Shown here: positions 27,433 to 39,339 of the stretch, one piece after another
Layout of the letters: each line of letters opens with the position of its first letter
Position numbering within the stretch: the stretch's first letter is position 1
DNA from: Blasia pusilla
Taxonomy: Eukaryota > Marchantiophyta > Marchantiopsida > Blasiales
Direction: 5' to 3'
Assembly (NCBI GenBank): GCA_050084515.1
Contig: CM114272.1
Location: 15,190,001-15,254,000, forward strand
DNA length: 64,000 nt
The notes under the pieces: generated by a model
The model's input: the letters and a program-made list of their open reading frames with translations, nothing else
Databases searched by the model: none
What the model was told of the DNA's origin: nothing
Position numbers and translations under genes: made by a program

Positions 27433-27672
27433 TTATCAGGATTGTGCAATCTCCTTGCAGAGTTTGTCACTGAATCTCTGGAATCCCTGCCAACTCACAT
27501 AGAGAGCCTGTGGAATTCCACACTGCAAGTATACCTCAGCCAACGATTCAACAGGTAAGGGATCAACTTGCAGCAATCTCATGTAGTGCTTTTCAGATGT
27601 CTGTTCCTCCCAGATGACTGGGTGGTGTAAGATCGGAATTTGGACTGGAGCCAATGGGGATAGGAGCGACAA
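27433..27672 (-). CDS. Possible terminal exon of an unrecognised gene
   Basis: The open frame of about 78 codons on the minus strand has protein-like composition (HPVIWEEQTSEKHYMRLL, then DPLPVESLAEVYLQCGIPQA, ending KLCKEIAQS and a stop). There is no ATG at its start, so if real it is a 3'-terminal exon with upstream exons at higher coordinates. I do not recognise the family, and no upstream exon could be paired with it. Confidence 0.25.
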
Positions 27673-28439
27673 ACGCTGAGTTGAGGTGATGAAGGCCTTT
27701 CAAGGGAATGCCTCAGGATCGTCGACGTACAGTCTCGATGTGACGTCACATGGACGCAAAGGAATCCGGTTTAGCTAGGAACTTCGTTTCTGATGCAGGT
27801 TTAGAAAGTGTCGCTGCTAAACTTTCTACAGAGCCTGAATTGTGCATGCAAGAGTTTGATGGTTTTTGTGTGAACACATTTGCAAAACCAGGGAAAGAGT
27901 CTCACCGCAACACAGGAAGCCCTACCGCGAAGAAACTACTCGTATTAACAGGGATAGTTCGCTTTTATACCCCACTTCATTCCCTTTCAGGAGAGGTGAC
28001 CGAAGCCCAAATAATTACCGTCCTGCGTCAAACTACCAACCTACCCGGTCCTTCACTTGGACCTTACATCTTACTGGATCCCAAATCTCACTTTTAACCA
28101 GAACATTTGTTACCTGGTACGATGTTCCCTTCTGTCACACTCAGATGGCATTTTCCCAAAATGTTTGTTAGCTTAAATTTATGTCACGTGTAACATATCG
28201 CGTTCTAAAAGGTATTGTAATTTGTTGATCTCGAATCACAGTAACCTTCGAACTCCGCACAGCATCCTCCCTGTGATCCAAATAATATCCCTCGCTAGTT
28301 CGTATTTTTGTCAGTAAAATAGTTGAGAGCCATACGGCAGCCTAGCCATGATCCATGGCTGATGGCCACCAACCAGTGACAATTAGTAAGGGATCCGCGA
28401 GGAGCCCGACTCCTTCGTGATCCGATTGGGAAAACCCGG
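27673..28439. other. Intergenic
   Basis: The 115-codon open frame at 27750-28097 has no known domain and is not called. Nothing else recognised. Confidence 0.3.
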
Positions 28440-28680
28440 TACACGCCAGTATCCCGACAGGAAACGAGTCCAGCCTGAACATGACGACGATCCACAAAAT
28501 AACTATTGTGGCGGGCAACGAGGAAAAGGTTCAGTGGTGACGAAGTCGCGAAGGTTGATCGGTAAAACCTACAAGATGCTAGTATCCCGACACGAAATTG
28601 GTCTAGAGGACGATTTGCGAAACTTTCCTGGTGGCGGGCACCATGAAAAAGTGCAAAGGTGACGAAGTTTATGGCACTTG
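28440..28680. repeat. Diverged tandem duplication, about 120 bp
   Basis: Copy one contains CAGTATCCCGACAGGAAAC, GTGGCGGGCAACGAGGAAAA and GGTGACGAAGTC. Copy two has CTAGTATCCCGACACGAAAT, GGTGGCGGGCACCATGAAAA and GGTGACGAAGTT. The copies are about 130 bp apart. Confidence 0.6.
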
Positions 28681-30039
28681 ACATTGACAATTACGCTGGG
28701 AATCATAGAACACCTTCTCGACTTGCCAAACGCCGTTTCACGCCATCGCCTCAATCGTAAGTGCTTTGCGGAAGCGTTGTCGCTCGCTCTCCTCCATCGC
28801 TCGTCCGACACCCGGGATGGGGCCAGTGGAGTTTTTGCCGCCTCATAAACGAGTAGCTTCTACCCGTTTGGTGCTCCCGGGAAACTCAGAATTCCCTGTC
28901 TCCTCCGTCATAAATACGAAGGTATGCAGTTCCGGACTCTTCCATGCGTCTCCCTCTTCTTCGGGAATAAAATAGGGGTTAGTCCCGGGCCTATACCCTC
29001 ACCCGGGCGATTCTATTCGGAATGATCTGTGACACCCCCTATTAATCTTGCATGGGAAGTAGATTACTTTGAAACTAACCTTTCCCAGTGTACACTAGAT
29101 GTTTAAATTATTTTAATTCAAATTTATTTTTCAAATTGATATGTGTCAATACCATAGGAGTTCTTAGAAGACAAGTGTCAAAATTTGAGGAGGGTTTCCT
29201 CAAATCTAGTCCTCTTTTCATTATAGATTTGAGTTTATTAATTTTTTCTTCTATTATCTCCGTGTTAGTATTTTTTAACATGATATATATATCTTCGGAA
29301 AAATGTATTATTTTTTTTTGATAGGCCATGTTAGTATATTTTGGATTTTGGTTAGAAAAACCAAAACCAAGGTCGCATGCTAATTGGTTTGTGATTGCAT
29401 GCCTCAAATCTACGCCTCTAATTATGTGCGAACCAATATGGTAGGGCCAGGATTAGGGACACAAAAGAGGGTAGAGACTAGATATATGGAGAGAGTGAAA
29501 ATAAGAAAGAGTTGGATATATTTTGGAATTGAACTCCTCCATTCTTTGGAAGGGAAGATAAAGCCTCTTACAAGGAATAAGAGGGGAGGTATGGAATTGG
29601 ATGGGATCCCTTCCAACTAAGGAGGGGATGAAAGCAAATATGTCTCTAGAAAGGACTATAGAGGTTTCCTCGGTCCAATGTATCTCACAAGCTAAAAAAG
29701 TACTAGTCTATGTTATAATCACACACTAAAGGATTACCAATATACATAAATTGTTTGCTTATTTCTTTTATTATTGAAAACATTTCTCGTTATCCAATTT
29801 CCATATGTCAACCAAAGAGGCTATTACAAACATTTCCTCCTTTAATAGTATAGATAAGATTGCCATATGATTTTCCAACCCATGGGATATATATGAAAAC
29901 TACAGTTGTAATCCTAGTTAGGGTTGTTGTGCGCATGCACATCATTGTCACATACAAACTAATATAACACCCATATGATGCAGCTCACAAACACATCACA
30001 TCTCCATGAATGTTATGACATTATGATTGGTGAAGATCT
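28681..30039. other. AT-rich intergenic DNA
   Basis: No gene. The short motif GACAAGTGTCAA ... GGAGGGTTTCCTCAAAT at about 29170-29205 recurs near 14.1 and 15.85 kb. Confidence 0.35.
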
Positions 30040-30245
30040 CCTTTGAGTCTTTCAATCGCGTGGCACATCATGCACAATCTCAGAAGTCAAGAACTCCCCA
30101 TATCTTGTAAATTGCATAAGGCATCCATATATATAGTTAAGTCTTCTAAAATAGAAATTTATTTTCCCAAAACTATAAGAGCGCTACAAGGTAAGAAATA
30201 CTTACCAAGGCATGTCAAACTGCCTCCCTGAGCAAAGGAGTGGAT
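30040..30245. repeat. Dispersed repeat, copy 2 (partner at 14.73 kb)
   Basis: It has the same ordered blocks as 14730-14945 (AACTCCCCATATCTTGTAAA, TTGCATAAGGCA, GCGCTACAAGGTAAGAAATA, GCAAAGGAGTGG), diverged by substitutions and small gaps. Confidence 0.5.
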
Positions 30246-32693
30246 CCTCTCTAGCATCTGAGCCAAACGTCGTGACTCCACCAACCACTATCGATCCACC
30301 CACTCATGTGTGGGGTTCTTATTGGTATCAACTCCCTACATTGAATAGACACCCACGATGTTGTCACAATTTTTTGGTGTCGATGTAGCCAACACATATG
30401 CCTTTCGCTTGTCGTACGAATACACATCGCTGCCAACATACATCGGTTGTCATGCACACACATGTCTAAGATCCATCTAGCTATTAATCCTAACATCTCT
30501 ACACATGAACGACTAGACCACCCTAATTATAAAGTTGAATACGCATTGTAAACTCTGATGAAATCTGCACTCAACCGTACTTCATCCAAACAACCATACT
30601 CATGATTCAGATACACCTTGGTGTAATAGTAAGAGAAAGTATACATAAGGATACCCAAAATGTGTGATCTCCTTATTGATCACTCCTAGCCCACTCTTCA
30701 AGAGAGAATCCAGGCTCAATACATGCAAGTTGCGTTGTATCACGGATCCCAACAAGGGTCTGCACTCCTAAGGAGATGAGCTCCAAATGAGCCTCATCCG
30801 AGGTAAACCCCCTTGGGCAGCTCCATGGGTGGCCTCTACACATATGTCACCTCCCTCGTAGCAGGTCACTACCCACATGTAGTACACCCATACTAGCTTC
30901 CTGACAACTACACATGTGGTCCCCTCATGAGACCAACTACCAACTAACTCACGACCCTATAGGTCCAAGTGGAGCCATACATGGCTGGGAAGGTCAACCT
31001 CTCCAAGGTTGCCACTCTTCATAAAGGGAAGGATGAACTACAATTGTAGGTCAACTCCCAAGAGCAGGTGCCATATAACCTCTCAAAATAGGGAAGTACA
31101 AGATACTATCTCGCCCTACGCCTCATCTACCATGACACGCTCCACCTCTGATTTTGGAGCCCCTTGCACTTCTTTGCGAGCTATTTTCAAAAAAATTCAT
31201 GTAGTGAAGACAAAGGCTCTTCGGGAAGTGTGTATACCAAAGTGAACAAGTTGATCTGAAGTGAACCTATTGATTTTCATCCATATATATTCTGGAAAAA
31301 TACAAGCTCAATTTTGGAACGCATCCATATGGTAATTTAGATGACTTGATGTTATGTCATAGGTTGGTCTACCCACACATCACACCCATGCATGCGTTGC
31401 TCGCACTCCTACCACATGATCAACCAAACAAACTTCTTCACCTCTTACATCATTGGACAACCAAAGGCACTTAATATGAGGCTCCTCAAGCTCTCGAATA
31501 TAGTCTACCCTTGCCAAAAATATAGGGTCATTATTTCCTTCCGACCCTACCTCACACAATTGCGTTTACATCTCATACTACCATGTGCAGTAGTGGAACT
31601 AGAGCTAGTTGTAGACTGTCTCCTTGTGTCGAGGAGAGGTTTACCAATGGCTCTTCCATGCGTGCTACTCGCACCTCCTATTCTTCATGATCCGCCATAT
31701 TGAGCATATGGTGTTGTATCACAATCCATGACACATTATGCTCCACTAATGTGGAAATGTATTGCTCAAGAATGTTACTTTGATCTAGGCTTAGAGTAAT
31801 ACCCCACTCGGCTAGAACATCCGCAATGGGAGTTATTAAGAGCCCATTGGATGGTATTCTTGATCTAAAGCCAAGACTCCCTCGCCCCAATACGTTGTCT
31901 ACACTCATGCCAAAACAAGAGAAAAAAAATTCATAGAAAGAGAAACTCAGAATGGCAAGGCCTTTTTTGCGTCCAAGAGGATTCAAGGAAGAGGACTAAA
32001 TGCCCTACTAGTAAAATCTTGAGGTGAAAAGTTGAAAATGAGATGCTAATAGGGGCGTGGGGTTTAAGTAATTTCAAGTTTGTGAGTCCATTGCAAGTCT
32101 ATTGCGAGTAGCATGCTATTTGTGCATGTCTTGCCACTTATAAGTTTCATTCCAGAGTAATTGCATGGATTTGCAAAGGGTTTAGGCTCTAAATACTTGC
32201 TAAGTTATAAGTCATTTACAAGTCCTAGGACTTGCAAATGACTTATAATTTGTACTTTGTGTGAGTTTCGGGACTCGCAATTGTTTGTGATGTGGGCAAG
32301 ATGCAATATGTGGGTTTGCAACACGCGTGTGAGTCAAATGGAGCTGCAAGATACTCAAAAAGAAGCTTCAAAGGATGGAATTTAATCCCTAGGGAGAAGT
32401 ATTTATGTCCCAATTGGCCTTCATCTCCTCACTTTTTCAGTTTCTTTCATCTTCTTAGTTTTTCTAGTTAAAGTCTTTAAGTAAGTGGTGCCCTCGATTG
32501 ATGTCGCAAGCAAAGAGGAAAATGGATGTGCTATAGAGGCCAAATGTATTAACCCCGTAGTGATTGAGGATCCTTGAGCAAGACAAGGCCCGAGAGGCCA
32601 TATCGTATCGGCCTTCAAGTTACTAGATCCCGTAATGAGGATATGTAACTTCAAGGACGTGTAAGGATGTACGTAACACATATGGCCCCATGG
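30246..32693. other. AT-rich intergenic DNA with a family A scrap
   Basis: At about 30412-30470 a short stretch (AATACACATCGCTGCCAACA, then TACATCGGTTGTCAT) matches the left end of family A. The rest has no recognised gene or element. Confidence 0.35.
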
Positions 32694-33174
32694 TGTCATG
32701 CATCTACTCCCCTTGAACACTAGTCTTATATGTCGTGGAAGATTATGGGTCACGCTCTCCTTATTGATCTGCACCCAAACATACTAACATCAACCACCGT
32801 TTGGGTCAACCAGCCTTGCGTCTCTCGAGTCTTGGTGTTGGGCCATTCTTCAAGCTGAACACATTAAGGAAAATCAGATGCTAAACCAACCCCTAACTCC
32901 CCAACACGGGAAAATCCTTCAAGACTTGGAACATACTTTCTTGATAGTCTAGGAACCTAAAACGATGTTAGTATGTCTAGCTAGTGGTCCCAACTTCCCA
33001 ATGGACCTTGGACAAGTTTCTTACCGGGACTCAACATCTGAGTCATCGGTTAAGCTCCAAGGTTGGTGTCCATAACTAGCCCACCTCGATTTGGCTTAGT
33101 ATCCAACCCCGAAGCTAATATGTTGATCCATTTTATGCCCTCGGTTCACCCCCATGGTTCTCCATGGTGGGATT
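32694..33174 (-). repeat. Family B LTR, first half (interrupted by copia)
   Basis: It begins TGTCATGCATCTACTCCCC and continues through GATCTGCACCCAAACAT and CCTTCAAGACTTGGAACATA. These are diverged counterparts of the LTR at 56148-56607 (reverse strand) and of 61118-62020. The second half resumes at 38103, beyond the copia insertion. Confidence 0.65.
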
Positions 33175-33281
33175 TGTGGAAAAACTGCTAAAGAAGCATA
33201 ACTAGTGGAAAACGACTCTCACTCACACACCACCATGGAAAACGAAATTTGCAATGAGAGAATGAGTGGAGACTGGTGAAG
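33175..33281 (-). repeat. Copia 3' LTR remnant
   Basis: About 105 bp match the 5' LTR edge. It ends abruptly at GGAGACTGGT, after which the sequence reads on the minus strand as copia RNase H (RHSTSGYSFTLENAAISWAS). Confidence 0.75.
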
Positions 33282-34419
33282 ATAAAACAATTGTAGGTTG
33301 CTTCTTTGAAGCCCAACTTATAGCTGCGTTTTCCAAAGTAAATGAATAACCAGATGTGGAGTGTCGATCAGACACGCTTCCTACCCAATCAGCATCTGTG
33401 AATCCTTGTGATTAAAAACTCAAAGAAGGTTCAAATTGAAGCCCCAATTGAATAGAGAATTTCACATACCGCATTATCCTCCTCATAGCATCAAGGTGAG
33501 ATTTCTGAGGTGCTTGCATAAACTGGCTCACTAGGCCAACAACATAGCTCAAATCTGGTCTAGTTATAGTTAGATAGATTAAACTTCCAACCATGTGCCT
33601 CTACATATTAGAATCTGCAAGCATCTCTCCTTCATCCACTCTTAGCTTCACGCTTTGGTCCAATAGTGTAGAGATTGGCTTACAAGCCGTCATACTATAT
33701 TTTGAAAGCATATGAAGAGCATATTGTCGTTGTAGTAACCACATGCTCTTGCCAACCTTGATAAACTCAATACCAAGGAAGTACTTGAGTGCTCCCAAGT
33801 CCTTCATATCAAATTTTTCTTGTAACTTAAGCTTGACTTATCATATCATTTCTTCAGGATTCCCAATAATCAGGAGATCGTCAACATACAACACAATGAG
33901 AATTGTATGATCTTATCCTCTCAAGACATATAACGAGGAGTCAGAATCACATACCCTGAAACCCAACTCTTGTAGGACGCATGTAATCTTGCCATACCAA
34001 GCTCTTGGAGCTTGTTTGAGCCCTTACAAAGCTTTCTTCAAGCTGCATACACGAAATGGAAACTTGGGATGCTCGTATCCAAGTGGTTGAGTCATATATA
34101 ACTCCTCGTATAGATCTCCATTCAAGAAGGTATTCTTGACGTCCATGTGATGTAATCTCCACTTCTTACTTATTGCAACTGCAACCATTGTTCTTTTAGT
34201 CGCCATCTTTGTAAAAGGGCTAAATGTTTCCTCATAATCAATGCCATATTGTTGTGCATAGCCCTTAGCCACCAATCTCGTTTTGTATCTATTAATTATA
34301 CCATCTTGATTGCGCTTGATTTTATAAACCCATTTGCAACCAATAGGTTCCTTACCGAAAGGTATATCAACCAGCTCCCATGTCTGTTGATGTTTTAATG
34401 CAGCAAGCTCTTCCTCCAT
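33282..34419 (-). pseudogene. Copia reverse transcriptase and RNase H region
   Basis: Order on the minus strand: LAALKHQQTWELVD, GCKWVYKIKRNQDG, RLVAKGYAQQYGIDYEETFS, HHMDVKNTFLNGDLYEELYM, then YVDD at 33888-33877 (intact catalytic box), KYFLGIEFIK and MVGSLIYLTITRPDLSYVVG, ending in an RNase H remnant. Frameshifts and stops separate the pieces, so no full enzyme can be made. Confidence 0.9.
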
Positions 34420-35440
34420 AGCTTCAATCCATTCAACTTTACTTGCAGCTTCTTCAAAGCAACTCGGCTCCTATTCTTGAAGGATAGTCATCATATATGC
34501 ATGATGTGTCGCAAGGAAACCTTCATTTATGAATCTATGAACTAGATATATAACTCTACTTGATCTACGAAGTTTTTTTTCAGAGGTAGATGCCTCTAAC
34601 ACTTGACTCAAGCTCTGATTAGTGTCAACAGAATGAATATGTACTCTTCTCGTCCATGGACTCACAAATTTAACTCATGAATCTAGGATCTCTCCTAATC
34701 CCGCACTAGTACTTGGGGAAGTTGAAGAAAATATCTGTTAGTTTACAGTCATATTCTCCCCCTCAACAGACGAGTTTAGAGGTGGAATAGGCTCAGATGG
34801 AGCATACCATGACTTTAGCTCATCAAAGATAACATCCCGACTAATAATAAGCTGCCTAGAGGATGGAATGTAGCACTTATACCCCTTAGTTCCATCAGCA
34901 TAGCCAATGAAGATACATCTTTCAGACTTGGGGTCTAATTTATGACGTCTCTCAGAAGGAACATGAGCATAACAAATACAGCCAAATTCTTTCAAGAAGG
35001 AAAAATCAGGTTTACTTCATGTGAAGACTTCAAATGGAGTTTTATCATGAACTCTTGCTGTTGGACTTCGGTTGATTAAGAAGACTACACATGCTACAGC
35101 CTCTGCCCAATACACCTTAGGCATGTTCTTCTCATTCAGCATAGCTTGTGCCGCTGCAGTAATATGTTGATTCTTCCTCTCAACCACTCCATTTTTTTGT
35201 GGAGTGTAACGGCAAGTCACTTGATGTTGGATGCCATTCTGACGTAAATAGTCATCAAACTCTGTTGAAAGATACTCTCCTCCTCCATCACAACGTAATT
35301 TCAGAATGTGTTCTCCAGTCTGCTTCTCTACTAAAACTCTGAATATTTGGAACACTAAAAATACCTCTGACTTGGCTTTCAGAAAGTATATCCACATATA
35401 CTTAGAGAAGTCATCAATAAATGAAACAAAGTACTAGCAA
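34420..35440 (-). pseudogene. Copia integrase region
   Basis: Core motifs are LRCDGGGEYLSTEF (second catalytic Asp), YTPQKNGVVERKNQ (catalytic Glu), VYWAEAVACVVFLINRSPTA and PFEVF, followed by the C-terminal copia block (CICYAHVPSERRHKLDPKSE, CIFIGYADGTKGYKCY). In-frame stops break it. Open frames on the opposite strand here are antisense shadows. Confidence 0.88.
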
Positions 35441-35904
35441 TCACTAAGGCTATGTTGTGATGTTGTCCACACATCACTGTGGATCAACTCCAATATCCTG
35501 GATGCTCTTCTACCTTGGTTTGGAAAAGGAAATCTAGCTTGTTTTCCAAATTGGCAAGCAGTTGCAGATTCATATGTCCAATTCATCATGATCCCAAAGA
35601 ATGTCGATTATTGCAATTTGGAAAGGTTCCTTCTAAGAAGAACCTGGCTAATATAATAACACATGTAGACACAAATGTTTTCGTCTTGTTACAAGTCTTG
35701 GGTAATAGGTGCATTCATAGAAAGTACAACTTACAAAGATTTGAGAATTTTGCCAATGGCAAGGCTTCCTTAGCAATGAAATATGTGCATTTGAATAGAG
35801 TCAAAAGAGCAAGATCACATATCCGATTTGGAGTGGCTATAGCCTTGGCCATGGATATATTTCCTATATTTGTACCCCATGCAAGCTTCATGTGCTCGTT
35901 TGAT

Positions 35905-36530
35905 TTACCATAATATGTGAAGGCTTTTATGCCACACATTTAGATTGTGACTTGTTGGTCGATTTGACCATACTTTGTTGTTTGAATCTCTGGCATAGGA
36001 ATCTAATTTGAACATTATGCCAGATCTAGTTTCTTTGGCTATTGTAGTCTGGTTATCCATTGTTTCAATGAAACAACCATCTACGTTAAACTTCACTTGA
36101 TAACCCTGTTCTACTATCTGTCCTATAGAGATCAGATTTCTTGCAATGGTAGGAACATAGAGAACATTTCCAAGAGCACAAAGACCATTTGATGCTATTG
36201 AAACTTTACCAGTATGCGTGATATGATGTTGAGTGTCATCTCCTGTGAGCACAATTGCAGGATCTTTCACCGGAGTCAATGTACCAATCTGCTATCGAGT
36301 CTTTTTTTACCATTGCTCCCGTATGATGAGTCATAACCAAAAGATGCTCCGTTTCTGAATATTTTTGTTCTTGGTATTGCTCGTGGTGTTGTTGCTCCAC
36401 ATAGTTTTGTTTTTGTAAGGCTCTTGTTCTCATATCTGCCTTCTTCTTGAAGCAAAACTTTGCATAATGACCATTTATCCCACAGTAATTGCAAGATCCA
36501 GGGATCCTCTACTGTTGACCTCGACCCCAA
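35905..36530 (-). pseudogene. Copia zinc knuckle, protease and GAG-pre-integrase region
   Basis: It contains a CCHC knuckle (CNYCGINGHYAKFC), then WYIDSG, the aspartic protease active site, then NVLYVPTIARNLISIGQIVE and NVWHKSLHILW from the pre-integrase segment. The residues after the DSG triad are disrupted (GERSCN in place of the usual Ala-Ser-His-type continuation), and stops follow. Confidence 0.85.
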
Positions 36531-36702
36531 CGGTTTCCACCATCACCACCTTATGATTGTGTCTGGTATGGATTGTAGTTGACGGAGTGACATTATATTG
36601 AATGCCTCTTCCTCCATATACTTGATATCCACCACTACCACGGAAGCTTCTACAACGACCCCTACCTCTATTTGATCCATAACTTGCAAATAGCACACTC
36701 TC

Positions 36703-37317
36703 TTACCGACTAGACGAGCTACCGTTGCCTACTAGGCGTATCTCTTCACTGATTAACAGAGGGACTAACTCTTGAAAGGTTGGATACTTCTCTCTCATAG
36801 AGATAGAGGTCTCAAAGGACTTGTAATCCTTCTGAAGGCCTTGAAGAGTGAATAAGATCAGATCATCATCTTCTACTGTCACTCCAATGCTATTCAACTG
36901 ATCAACAATATGTCTGATACTCAAAATATAATCATTGCTGCTCTGTGATCTTTTCCTCACTTCGTTCAATTTTTATTTCAATTGAAGCTTTCTGGCCTTT
37001 GTAAATGTCTTGAAAAACTTTTCCAATACATCCTTGGTCTCCTTCGGAGTATCAACATCTTGAATATGACCTATCATTGGCGAACTGATCCTTATTGAAA
37101 TGTAGTGGATTACTTGCCTTGCGCGTTTGTTCCTGGCGCAAACATTTAAGTCTGTTGAGTCACCTTTTGGCTTGGCCTTATCACCTGTAACAAGCTCCCA
37201 TAATTCTTGACCCATGAGAAATTTTTTCATGTGAAACTTCCAGACATTATAATTCTTCTTATCTAGCTTGTCGCTTATGACTACTGTTGAGGAATACTCC
37301 ATGACGAAAGATTTCAC
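36703..37317 (-). pseudogene. Copia gag
   Basis: Two adjacent frames cover a typical copia capsid region: LDKKNYNVWKFHMKKFLMG, WELVTGD and KETKDVLEKFFKTFTKARKL, then SSNDYILSIRHIVDQLNSIG, LILFTLQGLQKDYKSFETSI and TFQELVPLLISEE. A stop separates the two at about 36970. The ATG at 37302 (MEYSST...) is the likely original start. Confidence 0.85.
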
Positions 37318-37781
37318 TCACAAAGATGAAATTGCAGGCTTTCTACTGCTCCAATTGAAACATAGACCACTCCTACCCAGAAATCGACCTGAAATTTGCC
37401 AAAATTGATCAAACGTATGAAAGAACTAGTCAAAATTGGCCTATAGAGAGCAAACTGCACAACTTTTCTTCACTAATTGCACTTTCCTACACTTAAATTG
37501 CTACTGCAAGAGCTCAAAATATCAAAATTAAGCAATTTTTGGTGCGTTGGAAAGCGTAGAACAAGCCTAGCGTTGTTCTAGCCACTGTAGACCCAGATGG
37601 CTAAATCGACCGGGAAAGCCCTTAAAAATGCCTCCAAAGTTTTATCACCGTCAAAGATCCACCTAAAATTTGCACCCACTGAGCTCTGAATAAAATTTCC
37701 TTCTCCCAAACTGAAATTGTGCCTTCTCTTGCCTCTCTTCTCTCCTCAAATACCAAGAATTTCAACTGATGTTCTCCTATC

Positions 37782-37793
37782 GCTCTGATATCA
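37782..37793 (-). promoter_or_regulatory. Copia primer-binding site
   Basis: On the minus strand it reads TGATATCAGAGC, directly after an LTR end TTCAACA. This is one base from the usual TGGTATCAGAGC complementary to initiator Met-tRNA. Confidence 0.85.
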
Positions 37794-38102
37794 TGTTGAA
37801 AAACTGCTAAAGAAGCAGAATTGGTGGGAAACGGCTCTCACACTCACACACCACCATGGAAAATGAAAGTTGCAAAGAGAGAATGAGTGAGGCTGGTCCC
37901 CTTCTCAATTATATAGGGTATGTACAAGCAAACCTAACCTTAACCTTAACCATAGTCTTGAGTTAGACTAACTATGATTAACTAACCTTAGTTATGGTAA
38001 TCGTGCTTAACTGACTAACCAAGATTAAGCTTCCCTACTTCGGGTGAGTACCAAATGTAGCAGTTCGGTTGTCTCATGAGCTTGACTGTAACTCAATCTT
38101 CA
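37794..38102 (-). repeat. Copia 5' LTR
   Basis: About 309 bp with TG...CA ends on the minus strand. A TATATAA box lies at 37915-37909, suited to starting element transcription. A region of repeated TTAACC/CTTAACC motifs precedes it. The outer end is set by where the interrupted family B LTR resumes and is accurate to a few bases only. Confidence 0.7.
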
Positions 38103-38411
38103 ATAGGGTTTAGGTTCCAAACACCATTTGAGAACCCCCCTCCAAACGCGCAATCAAATTCCAAGTCAGGTTGTTGTATCCTTGGTGCCCAACTCTTATA
38201 GAGCTTGAGCTCTTTTCAAGTCCTGCTTGACGTATGGTCTTGTTATGCTAGGTCACAAAATTCATCATTTGAGACACCTCTCAAGGTTTGCATCTTACTT
38301 TTGCAACTCATGTCTCATTCGTAAGACTCTAACGCGCTTCCATCTTAGTGTGAGTCCACTAAAGTTCTTATGTTTCGTGTTAGCATGCGTTTAGTTACGA
38401 GGGTTGCAACA
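38103..38411 (-). repeat. Family B LTR, second half
   Basis: It resumes the gypsy-like LTR (GGTTTAGGTTCCAAACACC against GGTTCGGGTTCCAAGCACT at about 61.49 kb) and ends GAGGGTTGCAACA, so on the minus strand the LTR begins TGTTGCAACC. Together with 32694-33174 it makes an LTR of about 790 bp. Confidence 0.65.
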
Positions 38412-38561
38412 CATGGAGTTGAAAGATCATTCAATAGAGTACTAGCTACTTAGCATGAAATGGGACCCTATGGGAATGTCCTTATACTATCCCTATTGGT
38501 GAGGCTTTAGAGATATAGGGTAGGAGATACATAGTGAAAAAAATCAACTTTAGATCTTACA

Positions 38562-38981
38562 ATGGGTCTTGAGGTATTTGCACTTGACATGACAGTTGTT
38601 GATGCGGATGACTATCCCTTCATACTCTCATATGTTGGTGCCATTTACTCCCATACTACATGGAGGGAGTCGATGAATAGGGCTTCATCTATCTTAGAGT
38701 ATCTCTTGTCCCCACACCCTATTATAGTCATCACCAATATATTGATGGTGATCCCATACAATATAGTAACAAAGTTGGGAATGTTCAATCATCCGATCAA
38801 AATCTTGAGGGAAACACCTTATAGGAGTATGTGGAGGGATGGCATAGATGACAAGTTTGGTGCTCAATGGGATGAGGATTTTTACATTTCCATCCTTGCT
38901 ACCAAAACCATAGAGATAGGCAAGGAGATCATTTTCAATTACAAATGGAGAACATCCATGAAAAATTATTGCATCCATTAG
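38562..38981 (+). pseudogene. SET-domain-like gene fragment
   Basis: The 139-codon frame begins GLEVFALDMTVVDADDYPF, then LSYVGAIYSHTTWRES, and ends ISILATKTIEIGKEIIFNYKW. This order resembles a SET histone-methyltransferase domain, where a GxGVFA start is followed by EYxGE, then NHxCxPN, then the GEEIxFDY end. The substrate-binding NHS/C motif is poorly preserved (FNHPIK). It lacks pre-SET and post-SET cysteines. It is probably a captured or retroposed fragment, placed between LTR pieces. The resemblance is by eye. Confidence 0.4.
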
Positions 38982-39119
38982 ACATAAATATATAATAAAA
39001 CCTCAAATAAAACATACATATTCTACTTCATGTTTGATTACAAATATTTCTATTTATTTCCTCCTTGGGGTACCCTAAACCATAACTACAAAACATATTC
39101 CAATACGTACGTAAAGGCT

Positions 39120-39268
39120 TTCTTTATGTGTGTATACACATCGTTACACAATATACATCGTTATCACCGAACACACACACGATCTTATGTTAACTCATGG
39201 TATCCAAAAATTGGGACAATATGTACCAAAATATCACCAATGCCAAAAGGTTCAACAAAGAGAGAATG

Positions 39269-39339
<71 letters not shown>

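Larger units (their letters stand above)
33175..38102 (-). mobile_element. Decayed Ty1/copia retrotransposon
   Basis: A minus-strand element: 5' LTR at 37794-38102, a tRNA-iMet-type primer-binding site beside it, gag, protease, integrase, reverse transcriptase and RNase H remnants in copia order, then a 3' LTR remnant at 33175-33281. The first about 105 bp (plus strand) of both LTR copies match (AAAAACTGCTAAAGAAGCA, then CACACACCACCATGGAAAA), but the 3' copy is cut short and joins RNase H sequence directly, so a deletion removed its U3. Stops and frameshifts break the polyprotein. The whole sits inside a gypsy-like LTR. Confidence 0.9.

Noticed and set aside
27750-28097. 115-codon open frame
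   Set aside because: No recognisable motif and an overlapping frame of similar length; probably chance.
35479-35913. 144-codon plus-strand open frame within copia
   Set aside because: Antisense shadow of the copia integrase and pre-integrase region.
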